Assembly: GCF_014651995.1 (NCBI RefSeq) | Contig: NZ_BMXY01000001.1 | Span: forward strand, 558,001-622,000 | Length of the DNA stretch: 64,000 nt | Direction: 5' to 3' | From: Cognatilysobacter xinjiangensis | GTDB taxonomy: Bacteria; Pseudomonadota; Gammaproteobacteria; Xanthomonadales; Xanthomonadaceae | Part shown: positions 1 to 9,079 of the stretch, in pieces | Numbering within the stretch: position 1 is the stretch's first letter | Layout: each line of letters opens with the position of its first letter | Position numbers and translations under genes: made by a program | The notes under the pieces: generated by a model | What the model was told of the DNA's origin: nothing | The model's database searches: none | The model's input: the letters and a program-made list of their open reading frames with translations, nothing else

Positions 1-1644
1 GATGCGGCCGGTCGTGGCGGCCCAGGCGGCCTGCTCGGCCGGCGTCCACCAGTCGCGCGCTTCGCCTTTCGAGTCGATCAGGCGGCCGCGCGTGTCGAAC
101 GCGTGGCTCAGTTCGTGCCCGACGAGCGCGCCGTACGAGCCATACAGCGCGGCGGCCGGCTGCGTCGGGTCGAACACCGGCGGCTGAAGCATCGCGGCGG
201 TGACGATGAGGCGGTTCTGCGGCACGTCGTAGGTGAGCGCCGGCTGCTGTGGCAGCACGTCCCAGCGGCGGTCGGCATTGCCGCGGCCGATGCGGCGCAT
301 CTCCTCGCGATGGCGCCAGGTTGACGCGATCAGCATGTTGCTGCCGAAGCTGCCGCGGCCCATCGGCTGCACGGTGTAGTCGAGGTCGCGCCTGGGCGCG
401 CCGACTTCGATCTTGAGCGCGGCGAGCTTCGCGCGCGCTTCCGACTTCGCTGCTGCGCCGAGGCGGGCATCGCGCTCGACCATCGCCGACAGCGCGTCGC
501 GCACCTGCGCGGCCATGGTTTCGGCCTGCGTGCGCGACGCGGCGGGCAGGTAGCGCGCCACGTACTCGCGGCCGAGCATCGGGCCGGCCGCGAGGTTGAT
601 CGCATCCAGCACCGCCTCCTTGCGCGGCTTCGGCGAGACCTGCGCGCCCAGGACGCGATCGCGGAAGTCGAAGCTGGCATCGCGCCAGGACTTGGCGAGG
701 TACGGCGCCATCGCGTCGCCGACGCGCCAGCGCAGGAAGGCCTTCCACTGCTCGGCCGGCAGCGAGGCCACGTAGCCGTCCAGCGCGGTGAACAGGCCCG
801 CGTTCGCCATCGACACCTGGTCGTCGGTGACGCCCTGCGCCTTCAGGAAATCGCCCAGCTGCAGGCGCTTGTACTGCTTGGCGAGGTTGGCCGTGGGCGT
901 GGCGGCGTAGTTGGCGCGCGGATCGCGCAGCGCGGCGAGCGGACGCCCGGCCTGCGCGATGCGCGTCTCGAGGTCGATGACCTGCCGCACCTGCGCGTCG
1001 AGCTGCGCTTCCGGCGTGCCGGTCAGCAGCAGGATGCGGCGCACGTAGGCGCGGTAGCGGTCCATGACCTCGCGCGTCTCGGCGTCGGTACGGGTGTAGA
1101 AGGCCGGGTCGGGCAGGCCGATGCCGCCTTCGGTGAAGTAGCCGACGTGGCGCGAGGTATCGGCGAGGTCGACGTCGGCGCTGAAATTGAACGCGACCGG
1201 GATGCCGACCTGATGCAGTGCGGCGATCGCCGGCGGAATGTCCTTGGCGCGCTTGATCGCGTTGATGCGACCCAGCAGCGGCGCGATCGGATTGGCGCCG
1301 TCGCGTTCCACCGCAGCCTCGTCGAGGCCGCTCGCCCAGAAGTCGCCGAGCAGCTTCTGCACGTCGTTCGACGGCGACGCCATCGCGGCGTTGAGCAGGT
1401 CGATCTGCTGCTGGTGCGCGCGCTGGCGCAGCTGGTCGAGCGCGGAGATCGAGGCGACGCCGGGCGTCGGCGGATTCGCCTTCAGCCAGTCGGCGTTCGC
1501 GTAGCCGTAGAAGTCGGTGCACGCGGTGGGCGCGGCCGGCGCCTTCGGCGTCGCGGCCTTCTTCTTCGTCGCGGCATCGGCGGGCGAGGCCAGCGTGGCG
1601 AGCAGGGCGACGGCGAGGGCGGCGGCGAGCGGGCGTGCAGTCAT
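1..1644 (-). CDS. M13 family zinc metallopeptidase, secreted (C-terminus cut by window edge)
   Basis: This is the N-terminal 548 residues of a neprilysin/PepO-like M13 peptidase. The frame runs off the left edge without a stop. It begins with a cleavable signal peptide (MTARPLAAALAVALLATLAS followed by PADA), so a periplasmic or secreted enzyme is expected. The zinc motif HELSH is at residues 510-514, inside the typical GHE..HAFD context. The downstream ExxxD glutamate motif must lie outside the window. The ATG has AGGA about 8 nt upstream. It is a paralogue of the next gene and in the same orientation, but a terminator separates the two, so they are probably separate transcription units. The M13 assignment is firm; the substrate is unknown. 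Confidence 0.95.
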   Translation of the reverse strand, partial: MTARPLAAALAVALLATLASPADAATKKKAATPKAPAAPTACTDFYGYANADWLKANPPTPGVASISALDQLRQRAHQQQIDLLNAAMASPSNDVQKLLGDFWASGLDEAAVERDGANPIAPLLGRINAIKRAKDIPPAIAALHQVGIPVAFNFSADVDLADTSRHVGYFTEGGIGLPDPAFYTRTDAETREVMDRYRAYVRRILLLTGTPEAQLDAQVRQVIDLETRIAQAGRPLAALRDPRANYAATPTANLAKQYKRLQLGDFLKAQGVTDDQVSMANAGLFTALDGYVASLPAEQWKAFLRWRVGDAMAPYLAKSWRDASFDFRDRVLGAQVSPKPRKEAVLDAINLAAGPMLGREYVARYLPAASRTQAETMAAQVRDALSAMVERDARLGAAAKSEARAKLAALKIEVGAPRRDLDYTVQPMGRGSFGSNMLIASTWRHREEMRRIGRGNADRRWDVLPQQPALTYDVPQNRLIVTAAMLQPPVFDPTQPAAALYGSYGALVGHELSHAFDTRGRLIDSKGEARDWWTPAEQAAWAATTGRI

Positions 1645-1734
1645 CTGGAGCGTCCTTGGGGGAAACCGGCGGGAGTCTAGCAACGCAGGCGCACGCGCTT
1701 CGAACGCTTCCATCACGATCCATGCCGCGGAAAC

Positions 1735-1767
1735 GGAAAAAACGAAGGCCCGGATCGCTCCGGGCCT
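1735..1767 (-). terminator. Rho-independent terminator after the second M13 gene
   Basis: A perfect 9-bp stem (1746-1754 with 1759-1767) with a TCGC loop is followed on the minus strand by a run of six T. It lies 27 nt past the stop of the upstream M13 gene and about 90 nt before the start of the other M13 gene, so it separates the two. Confidence 0.85.
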
Positions 1768-1794
1768 GCGGGTGTCACGCAGCGATGCGACGCG

Positions 1795-3897
1795 TTACCA
1801 GATCACGACCTGCTGGTCGCCGGTGCGCACCATCGGCTGGCCCGGCTTGCACTGGAACGCCGCCGCGAAGGCCGGCATGTTCGAGGGCGCGCCGATCGCG
1901 CGGAACGTGGCCGGGGCGTGCTCGTCGGTGGTGATGCGCAGCTTCAGCTCGTCCGGCGTGAAGTTGCGACGCCACACGGTGGCGAAGTTCATGAAGAAGC
2001 GCTGGTCGCGGGTGATGCCGTCGGTCTTCGGATCCGGCTTGCCCGCGGTGGCCTTCTTCATCGCGTCGTAGGCCGTGTTGAGGCCGCCGAGGTCGGCGAT
2101 GTTCTCGCCGAGGGTGTGGCGACCGTTGACCATGAGCCCCGGCGCGGCTTCGTAGCCGTTGAACTGCGCGATGAGCTTGTCGGTGCGGCCCGAGAAGCCC
2201 TTCGCGTCGGCCTCCGTCCACCAGTTCTCGAAGTTGCCGGTCGGCCCGAAGCGGCTGCCCTGGTCGTCGTAGCCGTGGATCATCTCGTGGCCGATCACGG
2301 CGCCGATGCCGCCGTAGTTGGCCTCGTCCGGCGCGTTCGGATCGAAGAACGGCGGCTGCAGGATGGCGGCCGGGAACACGATCTCGTTCATCGACGGGTT
2401 GTAGTAGGCGTTGACCGTCTGCGGGCTCATGCCCCATTCGGTCTTGTCCACCGGCTTGCCGATCTTGCCGATGTCCCACTTGTAGTTGAACTCGTTCGCG
2501 GCGAGCACGTTACCGATGAAACTGTCGCGCGAGGTGTTCAGGCCCGTCCAGTCACGCCACTTGTCCGGATAGCCGATCTTCGGCGTGAACGCGGCCCACT
2601 TCTCCAGCGCCTTCTTCTTGGTGTCGGCGCTCATCCAGTCGAGGTTCTCGATGCGGCCCTTCAGCGACTCGCGCAGGTTCTGCACGAGCGTTTCCATCCG
2701 CGCCTTCGAGTCGGCCGAGAATGCCGTCTTGACATACAGCTGGCCCATCGCCTCGCCGGCAGCGCCGTTGAGCGTCTCCAGCACGCGCTTGGCGCGCTCC
2801 TTGATCTGCTTCTGGCCGCGCATCGTCTGGTTGTAGAACGCGAAGTTCTCGTTGACGAATTCCTCGGACAGGTACGGCGCGGCCGAGTCGACGGTGTGGA
2901 AGCGCAGGTAGGCCTGCCACGTCGCCGCCGGCACGTCGGCCAGCATCTTGTTCACTTCCTGGTGGAAGGCGGGAATGGCCAGCGAGAACATCTCCGGCGC
3001 TTCGATGCCCTGCGACTTGAAGAACGTCGACCACGGGAAGTTCGGCGTCAGCTTGTCGGCGTCGGCCATCTTCACCGGGTTGTAGAACAGCTCGGCGTCG
3101 CGCGACAGCTCCTCGCGCGACTTCGAGGCCTTCGCCAGGCGCGTTTCGAAGGCGACGATGTCGGCGGCCTGCTTCGCGGCGTCGGCGGCGGCAACTCCGG
3201 ACAGCTCCAGCACCTTGGCGACGTGCGCCTGGTACTTGCCGAGCATGTCCTTCTTCTTCGCGTCGGTGTAGTACGTGGTGTCGGGAAGGCCCAGGCCGCC
3301 CTGGAACGCGACACCGATGTTCACCGACGAGTCCTTGAAGTCCGGCGTCGAGCCGAAGCCGAACAGCACGTTCTCGCCCTTGGCGGCGCTCGTGCGGATG
3401 TAGTCGGCGATCGCCGCCTTGTCGCCGAGCGTAGCGATCTCCTTCAGGCGGCCCTCGAGCGGCTTGATGCCTTGGGCATTCACCTTGGCCTCGTCCATGC
3501 CGGTGGCCCAGAAGTCGCCGACGATCTTTTCGACGCCGACGGCCGAGGTGTTCTCGGCGATCTTCTCGGCGATCTGGCGCTGCACGGCGTTGCTGCGCTC
3601 GTCGAGCATCTCGAACGCGCCCCAGGAGGTGCGATCGCCCGGGATCTCGTTGGCGGCGAGCCACTTGCCGTTGACGTAGCCCCCGAAATCGGTGCACGCG
3701 TCCTTGCTGGTGTCGAGGTCGGAGACGGAGAAGCGGTTGACCGGCGGCAGCTTGCTCTCGTCGAGCTTGAGTGCGGCGTCGGTGGACGCGGCGGCGGTCG
3801 GGTTCTCGTCGGTCTTGGCCGTCTCGTCCTTCGGGCAGCCGGTGAGCACGGCGGCGATGGCGAGGGGCAGGAGGAGTTGGGTCTTCTTCAGGGTCAC
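1795..3897 (-). CDS. M13 family zinc metallopeptidase, lipoprotein
   Basis: A 700-residue M13 peptidase. The GTG start at 3897 is preferred: GGAG sits 6 nt upstream and the product opens directly with a lipoprotein signal (VTLKKTQLLLPLAIAAVL, then TGC). The alternative ATG at 3966 would add 23 residues before the signal. HEMIH (H537, E538, H541) and ENIAD (E598, D602) are the zinc-binding and catalytic motifs, both intact. The protein ends in an aromatic residue (VVIW), as M13 enzymes usually do. The lipobox suggests anchoring in the periplasm, unlike the soluble secreted paralogue just downstream. Substrate unknown; a role in degrading periplasmic peptides is an inference from the family. 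Confidence 0.95.
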   Translation of the reverse strand: MTLKKTQLLLPLAIAAVLTGCPKDETAKTDENPTAAASTDAALKLDESKLPPVNRFSVSDLDTSKDACTDFGGYVNGKWLAANEIPGDRTSWGAFEMLDERSNAVQRQIAEKIAENTSAVGVEKIVGDFWATGMDEAKVNAQGIKPLEGRLKEIATLGDKAAIADYIRTSAAKGENVLFGFGSTPDFKDSSVNIGVAFQGGLGLPDTTYYTDAKKKDMLGKYQAHVAKVLELSGVAAADAAKQAADIVAFETRLAKASKSREELSRDAELFYNPVKMADADKLTPNFPWSTFFKSQGIEAPEMFSLAIPAFHQEVNKMLADVPAATWQAYLRFHTVDSAAPYLSEEFVNENFAFYNQTMRGQKQIKERAKRVLETLNGAAGEAMGQLYVKTAFSADSKARMETLVQNLRESLKGRIENLDWMSADTKKKALEKWAAFTPKIGYPDKWRDWTGLNTSRDSFIGNVLAANEFNYKWDIGKIGKPVDKTEWGMSPQTVNAYYNPSMNEIVFPAAILQPPFFDPNAPDEANYGGIGAVIGHEMIHGYDDQGSRFGPTGNFENWWTEADAKGFSGRTDKLIAQFNGYEAAPGLMVNGRHTLGENIADLGGLNTAYDAMKKATAGKPDPKTDGITRDQRFFMNFATVWRRNFTPDELKLRITTDEHAPATFRAIGAPSNMPAFAAAFQCKPGQPMVRTGDQQVVIW

Positions 3898-4307
3898 GTC
3901 GGGCTCCGGGGCCGGGACAGTCGGACAGGCACGCCACGCGGGCGGCAGGGGCAGGCGGAGGGCCATGCTGGCGCGACATTAGCGACTGGCCGGCGCAGCC
4001 GAGGGTGTCGAAGGTCATGCCGGCTGAACCGTGCGCCGAGCCGGACAGGCGCGCGACAGGGTTTTCACGTAGCATGTGCCCTGTTCAGCGCCTGGCATCG
4101 CCCTCGGGCTTCGTTTTCCAGGTTTCTCGCAGGCCCGAAGGGCCGCGCCGCCCAGGCGGCATCGCGACGTCATCCGCACGCATTTCTCGGCGCCGACAAC
4201 GCACCGGATTCCTCCGGCGCGTCAACCATTGCTCGCAGCGCGGTCAGGAAAGCTTCGAGTCGACCCGCGGACCCCGTGTCCGCGGCATGCATGCACTTGG
4301 AGTTTTC
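3898..4307. promoter_or_regulatory. Divergent intergenic region with hairpin in the rhlE leader
   Basis: This 410-nt stretch separates the divergent M13 and rhlE genes. I see no convincing gene in it. The plus-strand frame is open upstream of rhlE, but the codons do not resemble any helicase N-terminus. The clearest structure is a perfect 8-bp inverted repeat (4265-4272 with 4278-4285, loop CCCGT), ending 22 nt before the rhlE ATG. It has no T-run, so it is not a terminator. It could be a 5'-UTR element controlling the helicase. Promoters for both genes must be here, but I could not place them confidently. Confidence 0.55.
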
Positions 4308-5615
<1,308 letters not shown>

Positions 5616-5659
5616 TGCGTGAATGACGGCCTGTGCGGCCGTCCGATACCGACGTAAAG

Positions 5660-5687
5660 AAAACGGGCCGCGAAAGCGGCCCGTTTT
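5660..5687. terminator. Bidirectional rho-independent terminator between rhlE and the DUF885 gene
   Basis: A 12-bp stem with a GAAA tetraloop (5672-5675) has an A-tract on the left arm and seven T (5684-5690) on the right. It lies between two convergent genes and can terminate both. Confidence 0.92.
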
Positions 5688-5706
5688 TTTCGTGCGTGCG
5701 AAAGGC

Positions 5707-7518
5707 TCAGCCGGCCTTGCGCGCCGCGATCCAGCGGTCGATTTTCGCGTCGAGCACATCCAGCGGTACCGCGCCGTCCTTCAGCACTTCGGCGTGGAAC
5801 TCGCGCACGTCGAACTTTGCACCCAGGGCCTGCTCGGCGCGGCGACGCAGCTCCTTGATCTTCAGCTCGCCCGACTTGTAGGCCAGCGCCTGCGCGGGCC
5901 ACGCGATGTAGCGCTCGGCCTCGGCCGTGGCCTGCGTCTCGCTTTCGGCCGAGTTGTCGAGCATGTACTTGATGACCTGCTCGCGGCTCCAGCCCTTGCT
6001 GTGCAGGCCGGTGTCGGTGACCAGGCGGATCGCGCGCCACAGCTCGTTCTGGAGGTAGCCGAAGTAGCTGTACGGGTCCTGGTAGACGCCGAGGTCCTTG
6101 CCCAGCGACTCGGCGTACAGGCCCCAGCCTTCCGCGAACGCGGTCTCGCCTCCGAAGCGGCGGAACTTCGGCATCGTGGTGATTTCCTGCTGCAGCGCGA
6201 TCTGGAAGTGGTGGCCGGGAATCGCCTCGTGCAGGTAGAGATCCTCCGCGTCCCAGCTCTTGCGCGACGGCAGGTCGTAGGTGTTGACGTAGAAGATGCC
6301 CGGCCGCGTGCCATCCTCGCTCGGACTCATGTACTCGCCCCCCGCCGCCGACTTGGCGCGGAAGGGCTCGACCGCGCGGATCTCGAACGGCGACTTCGGC
6401 ACCAGCGAGAACTGCTTCGGGATGCCGGCATTCACCTTCTGCTCGAGGCCGCGGTAATACGCGAGCAGTTCGTCCTCGGTCTTGAACGAGAACTTCGGCT
6501 CGGTGCGCATGTACTGGAAGAAGTCCTGCAGCGAGCCCTTGAAGCCGACCTGCTGCATCACCTTGCGGATCTCGCCGTGGATGCGTGCGACCTCGTCGAG
6601 GCCGATCTGATGGATCTGCTCCGGCGTGCGATTCGTCGTGGTGCTGTTGCGCGCGGCGTAGGCGTACCAAGCCTTGCCGTCGGGCAGCGCGTCGAGGCCG
6701 ACGGAGCTGCGGGTGGCGGGCAGGTATTCGTCGTTGATGAAGGTGCGAAGGCGCTTGTACGCCGGCATCACCTGGTCGGCGATCATCGCGCGGTACGCGG
6801 TGGTCAGGCGCTCGCGGTCGGCCGCCGGAAAATCCTTCGGCATGTTCTGGATCGGGCCCCAGAACAGCGTCTGCGTCGGGTCGTCCTTGATCAGCGCATC
6901 CAGCTGCGGAATCACCTTCTCCATCAGCGCGCGCGGCTGCACGACGCCGGCCTTCATGCCTTCGCGCATGTTGCCGATGGCGGTGTCGAACATCGCCGGC
7001 AACACCGCGCTGCGCTTGAGCCAGTTGTCGTAGTCCTTGACCGTCTTGAACGGCTGCGGGCCGGTGCCCGAACCGAACATCGCGCCGTAGCTGGCGATCG
7101 AGCCCATCTGGTTGACCGGCATCATCCAGTCGGGAAACTTCTCGCCCTCGAGCGAACGCTTGGCGCCGTCGACGAAGATCTCGTAGCTCAGCAGGTCCTG
7201 CCCGGTGAGGCCGTCGCTGCCGACCTTCTGGATGGTGTCGAGCCACTTCACCGTGAAGTCGTGCGACTTCTTGCGGAAATCGGCCGACAGGAAGTTCGGC
7301 ATGCGGTCGTTGTAGCGCGGGTCGCCCTGGAACGTGGCCTGTAGTGGGTTGAGCTGCAGCAGCTCCTCCCAGTACTGCTCGTAGAGCGCATCGAGCTTCT
7401 GCGCCTTGGCCGACTTGGCGACTGCGGTCGCAGGCGTCGTGGCCGGGGCAGCAAGGGCGGGCAGGGCGGCGGCACCGAACGCGAGCGCGACGGCGAGGGT
7501 GAGCGGACGCAGGTTCAT
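5707..7518 (-). CDS. DUF885 family secreted protein, putative metallohydrolase
   Basis: A 603-residue protein with an N-terminal signal peptide (MNLRPLTLAVALAFGAAALP, then ALA), so periplasmic or secreted. It matches the DUF885 family. The family hallmark HEAIPGHH (residues 430-437) is present and resembles a zinc HExxxHH peptidase site. GGETAFAEGW follows shortly after, another conserved block. A GGAG ribosome-binding site precedes the ATG. It is transcribed separately from rhlE and ends at the shared terminator. Function is inferred as peptidase-like; no substrate is known from the sequence. With two M13 peptidases nearby, this end of the window has three predicted periplasmic metallohydrolases. 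Confidence 0.88.
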   Translation of the reverse strand: MNLRPLTLAVALAFGAAALPALAAPATTPATAVAKSAKAQKLDALYEQYWEELLQLNPLQATFQGDPRYNDRMPNFLSADFRKKSHDFTVKWLDTIQKVGSDGLTGQDLLSYEIFVDGAKRSLEGEKFPDWMMPVNQMGSIASYGAMFGSGTGPQPFKTVKDYDNWLKRSAVLPAMFDTAIGNMREGMKAGVVQPRALMEKVIPQLDALIKDDPTQTLFWGPIQNMPKDFPAADRERLTTAYRAMIADQVMPAYKRLRTFINDEYLPATRSSVGLDALPDGKAWYAYAARNSTTTNRTPEQIHQIGLDEVARIHGEIRKVMQQVGFKGSLQDFFQYMRTEPKFSFKTEDELLAYYRGLEQKVNAGIPKQFSLVPKSPFEIRAVEPFRAKSAAGGEYMSPSEDGTRPGIFYVNTYDLPSRKSWDAEDLYLHEAIPGHHFQIALQQEITTMPKFRRFGGETAFAEGWGLYAESLGKDLGVYQDPYSYFGYLQNELWRAIRLVTDTGLHSKGWSREQVIKYMLDNSAESETQATAEAERYIAWPAQALAYKSGELKIKELRRRAEQALGAKFDVREFHAEVLKDGAVPLDVLDAKIDRWIAARKAG

Positions 7519-7559
7519 CGGAGAGCTCCATCCAGGGAATCAGGCGGAGCATGAGGCCG

Positions 7560-7581
7560 GACCGGCGCGGCTTCGCCGGTC
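7560..7581 (-). terminator. Intergenic hairpin between yhhQ and the DUF885 gene
   Basis: A perfect 8-bp stem (7560-7567 with 7574-7581) and a 6-nt loop lie 13 nt after the yhhQ stop. There is no clear T-run on the minus strand, so it may be a weak terminator or an RNA-stabilising hairpin. Confidence 0.45.
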
Positions 7582-7594
7582 GGAAGTCATGGCC

Positions 7595-8401
7595 TCAGGC
7601 CGCGGCGCGGGCCTGCATGGCCGCCGCCCGGTCGCGGCCGAGGTAGCGCAGCATCATCGACCGCGTGACGTAGATCAGCGGGATCATCGCGACCGCGGCG
7701 AGCATCTTGTAGGCGTAGTTCACCGTGCTGACCGCGAGGAACAGCCCGGTCGGCCAGTGCTGGGGGCCCAGTACGAACGCGATGTAGAGCACCACGAAGC
7801 TGTCGACCAGCTGCGAGACCGCGGTGGAGCCCGTCGACCGCAGCCAGATCGCCTTCTCGCCGGTCGCGCGGCGGATGCGGTGGAACACCGCCATGTCGAT
7901 CACCTGCCCCACGACGAAGGCCACCAGCGAGCCCGCGATGGTCCACAGGCCCTGTCCGAACACCGCCGCGAACGCGGCCTGGTAGTCCGCCACGCCCTGC
8001 GCACTGGCGGCGCCGACCCACCAGCCGGCCGGCGCGAGGGAGATGGCCGCGAACGCGAACGCGAAGCCGTAGACGATCAGCATCGCCGCGAGCGTGGACA
8101 CGATGCGCACGCCGCGCCGCCCGTAGAACTCGTTGATGACGTCGGTCATCAGGAACACGATCGGCCATAGAAGCGTGCCGGCGGTGAAGCTCAACGAGCC
8201 GTTCTGGCCGAACAGCCGCCATTCGAACGGCCGCAACCCGAGCGTGTCCTCGAGCGCGAATATCTTCACCCCGATGAACTCGGCGAGCACCGTGTTGACG
8301 CAGAACAGCGCGGCCAACCCGATGAAGAGCCGCACCGCGCGATCGTCGAGCACGTGCGCCGGCGACGCGACGGCCTCGGCCGGCGCCGGCGTGGCACTCA
8401 C
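7595..8401 (-). CDS. yhhQ: Queuosine precursor transporter, YhhQ/Vut family
   Basis: A 268-residue inner-membrane protein with about six hydrophobic segments. It matches the YhhQ (vitamin uptake-like) family, whose members import queuosine precursors such as preQ0/preQ1 for tRNA modification. Family features visible are the TDVINEFYG motif after the second membrane segment and a polar QLVDSFVV segment. The GTG start at 8401 is fixed by a 4-nt overlap (GTGA) with the stop of the upstream DUF502 gene, which implies translational coupling. The N-terminal roughly 25 residues are polar and Ala/Pro-rich. The exact substrate is inferred from the family. Confidence 0.88.
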   Translation of the reverse strand: MSATPAPAEAVASPAHVLDDRAVRLFIGLAALFCVNTVLAEFIGVKIFALEDTLGLRPFEWRLFGQNGSLSFTAGTLLWPIVFLMTDVINEFYGRRGVRIVSTLAAMLIVYGFAFAFAAISLAPAGWWVGAASAQGVADYQAAFAAVFGQGLWTIAGSLVAFVVGQVIDMAVFHRIRRATGEKAIWLRSTGSTAVSQLVDSFVVLYIAFVLGPQHWPTGLFLAVSTVNYAYKMLAAVAMIPLIYVTRSMMLRYLGRDRAAAMQARAAA

Positions 8402-9054
8402 TTCGCGGCCTGCGGGTCGACGGAAAAAGGAATGGATTCGGGCGACACCGCGCCGCCCGAAATGATGAAGCTCATCGCCTGGTCGACGCTCCAGTCGGTC
8501 GGCGTGATCTTCTCGACAGGCACGATTTCCAGGTAGCCCGACGTCGGGTTCGGCGTGGTCGGCACGTAGACGGCGGCGAGCTCGCGGCCGGTGCCCTGTT
8601 CGCGCAGCACGCGGGTGACGAAGCCGATCGACTTCATCTCGGTATGCGGGAAGTCGACCAGCACTACGCGCTGGGTGCCATCGGGCTTGGTCTGCAGGAT
8701 GTCGAGCAGCTGACGCGCGCTGCCGTAGATGATGTTGGCGAACGGGATGCGCTTGATCAGCGCCTCGAACCAACGCAGCAGGCGCTGGCCGACCACGCGG
8801 CGCGCCATGATGCCCGACAGCAGGATCACCGCGATGGTCGCCAGCAGCGCGAGGCCGTTCTGCACCCAGATCGTGGCCACCCAGGACAGGCCCGGATTGT
8901 CGGTCGCGAGCCGCTGCAGGCCGGGGCCGATCAGCGGACGGCTGATGTCCGACAGCAGCACGAACACGAACTTGACCACGACCCACGTCAGCCAGATCGG
9001 CAGGAGCGTGAGCAGGCCGGTGAGGAAGAGCCGCTGCAGGTTGGATTTGCCCAT
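8398..9054 (-). CDS. DUF502 family membrane protein
   Basis: A 218-residue protein with two N-terminal membrane segments (about residues 10-32 and 52-76), followed by a soluble domain containing the FANIIYG and GFVTRVL blocks typical of DUF502. No catalytic motif is evident. The family is widespread and uncharacterised. Its stop codon overlaps the yhhQ start, so the two are cotranslated. A short 25-nt gap separates it from the kinase gene upstream, which may place all three in one operon. Confidence 0.88.
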   Translation of the reverse strand: MGKSNLQRLFLTGLLTLLPIWLTWVVVKFVFVLLSDISRPLIGPGLQRLATDNPGLSWVATIWVQNGLALLATIAVILLSGIMARRVVGQRLLRWFEALIKRIPFANIIYGSARQLLDILQTKPDGTQRVVLVDFPHTEMKSIGFVTRVLREQGTGRELAAVYVPTTPNPTSGYLEIVPVEKITPTDWSVDQAMSFIISGGAVSPESIPFSVDPQAAK

Positions 9055-9079
9055 GCGGCGATTGTAAGTGGCGCCGGGC

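Noticed and set aside
5623-7344. A 573-codon plus-strand frame over the DUF885 gene
   Set aside because: It begins near the shared terminator, is antisense to a full-length DUF885 protein and has no recognisable content.
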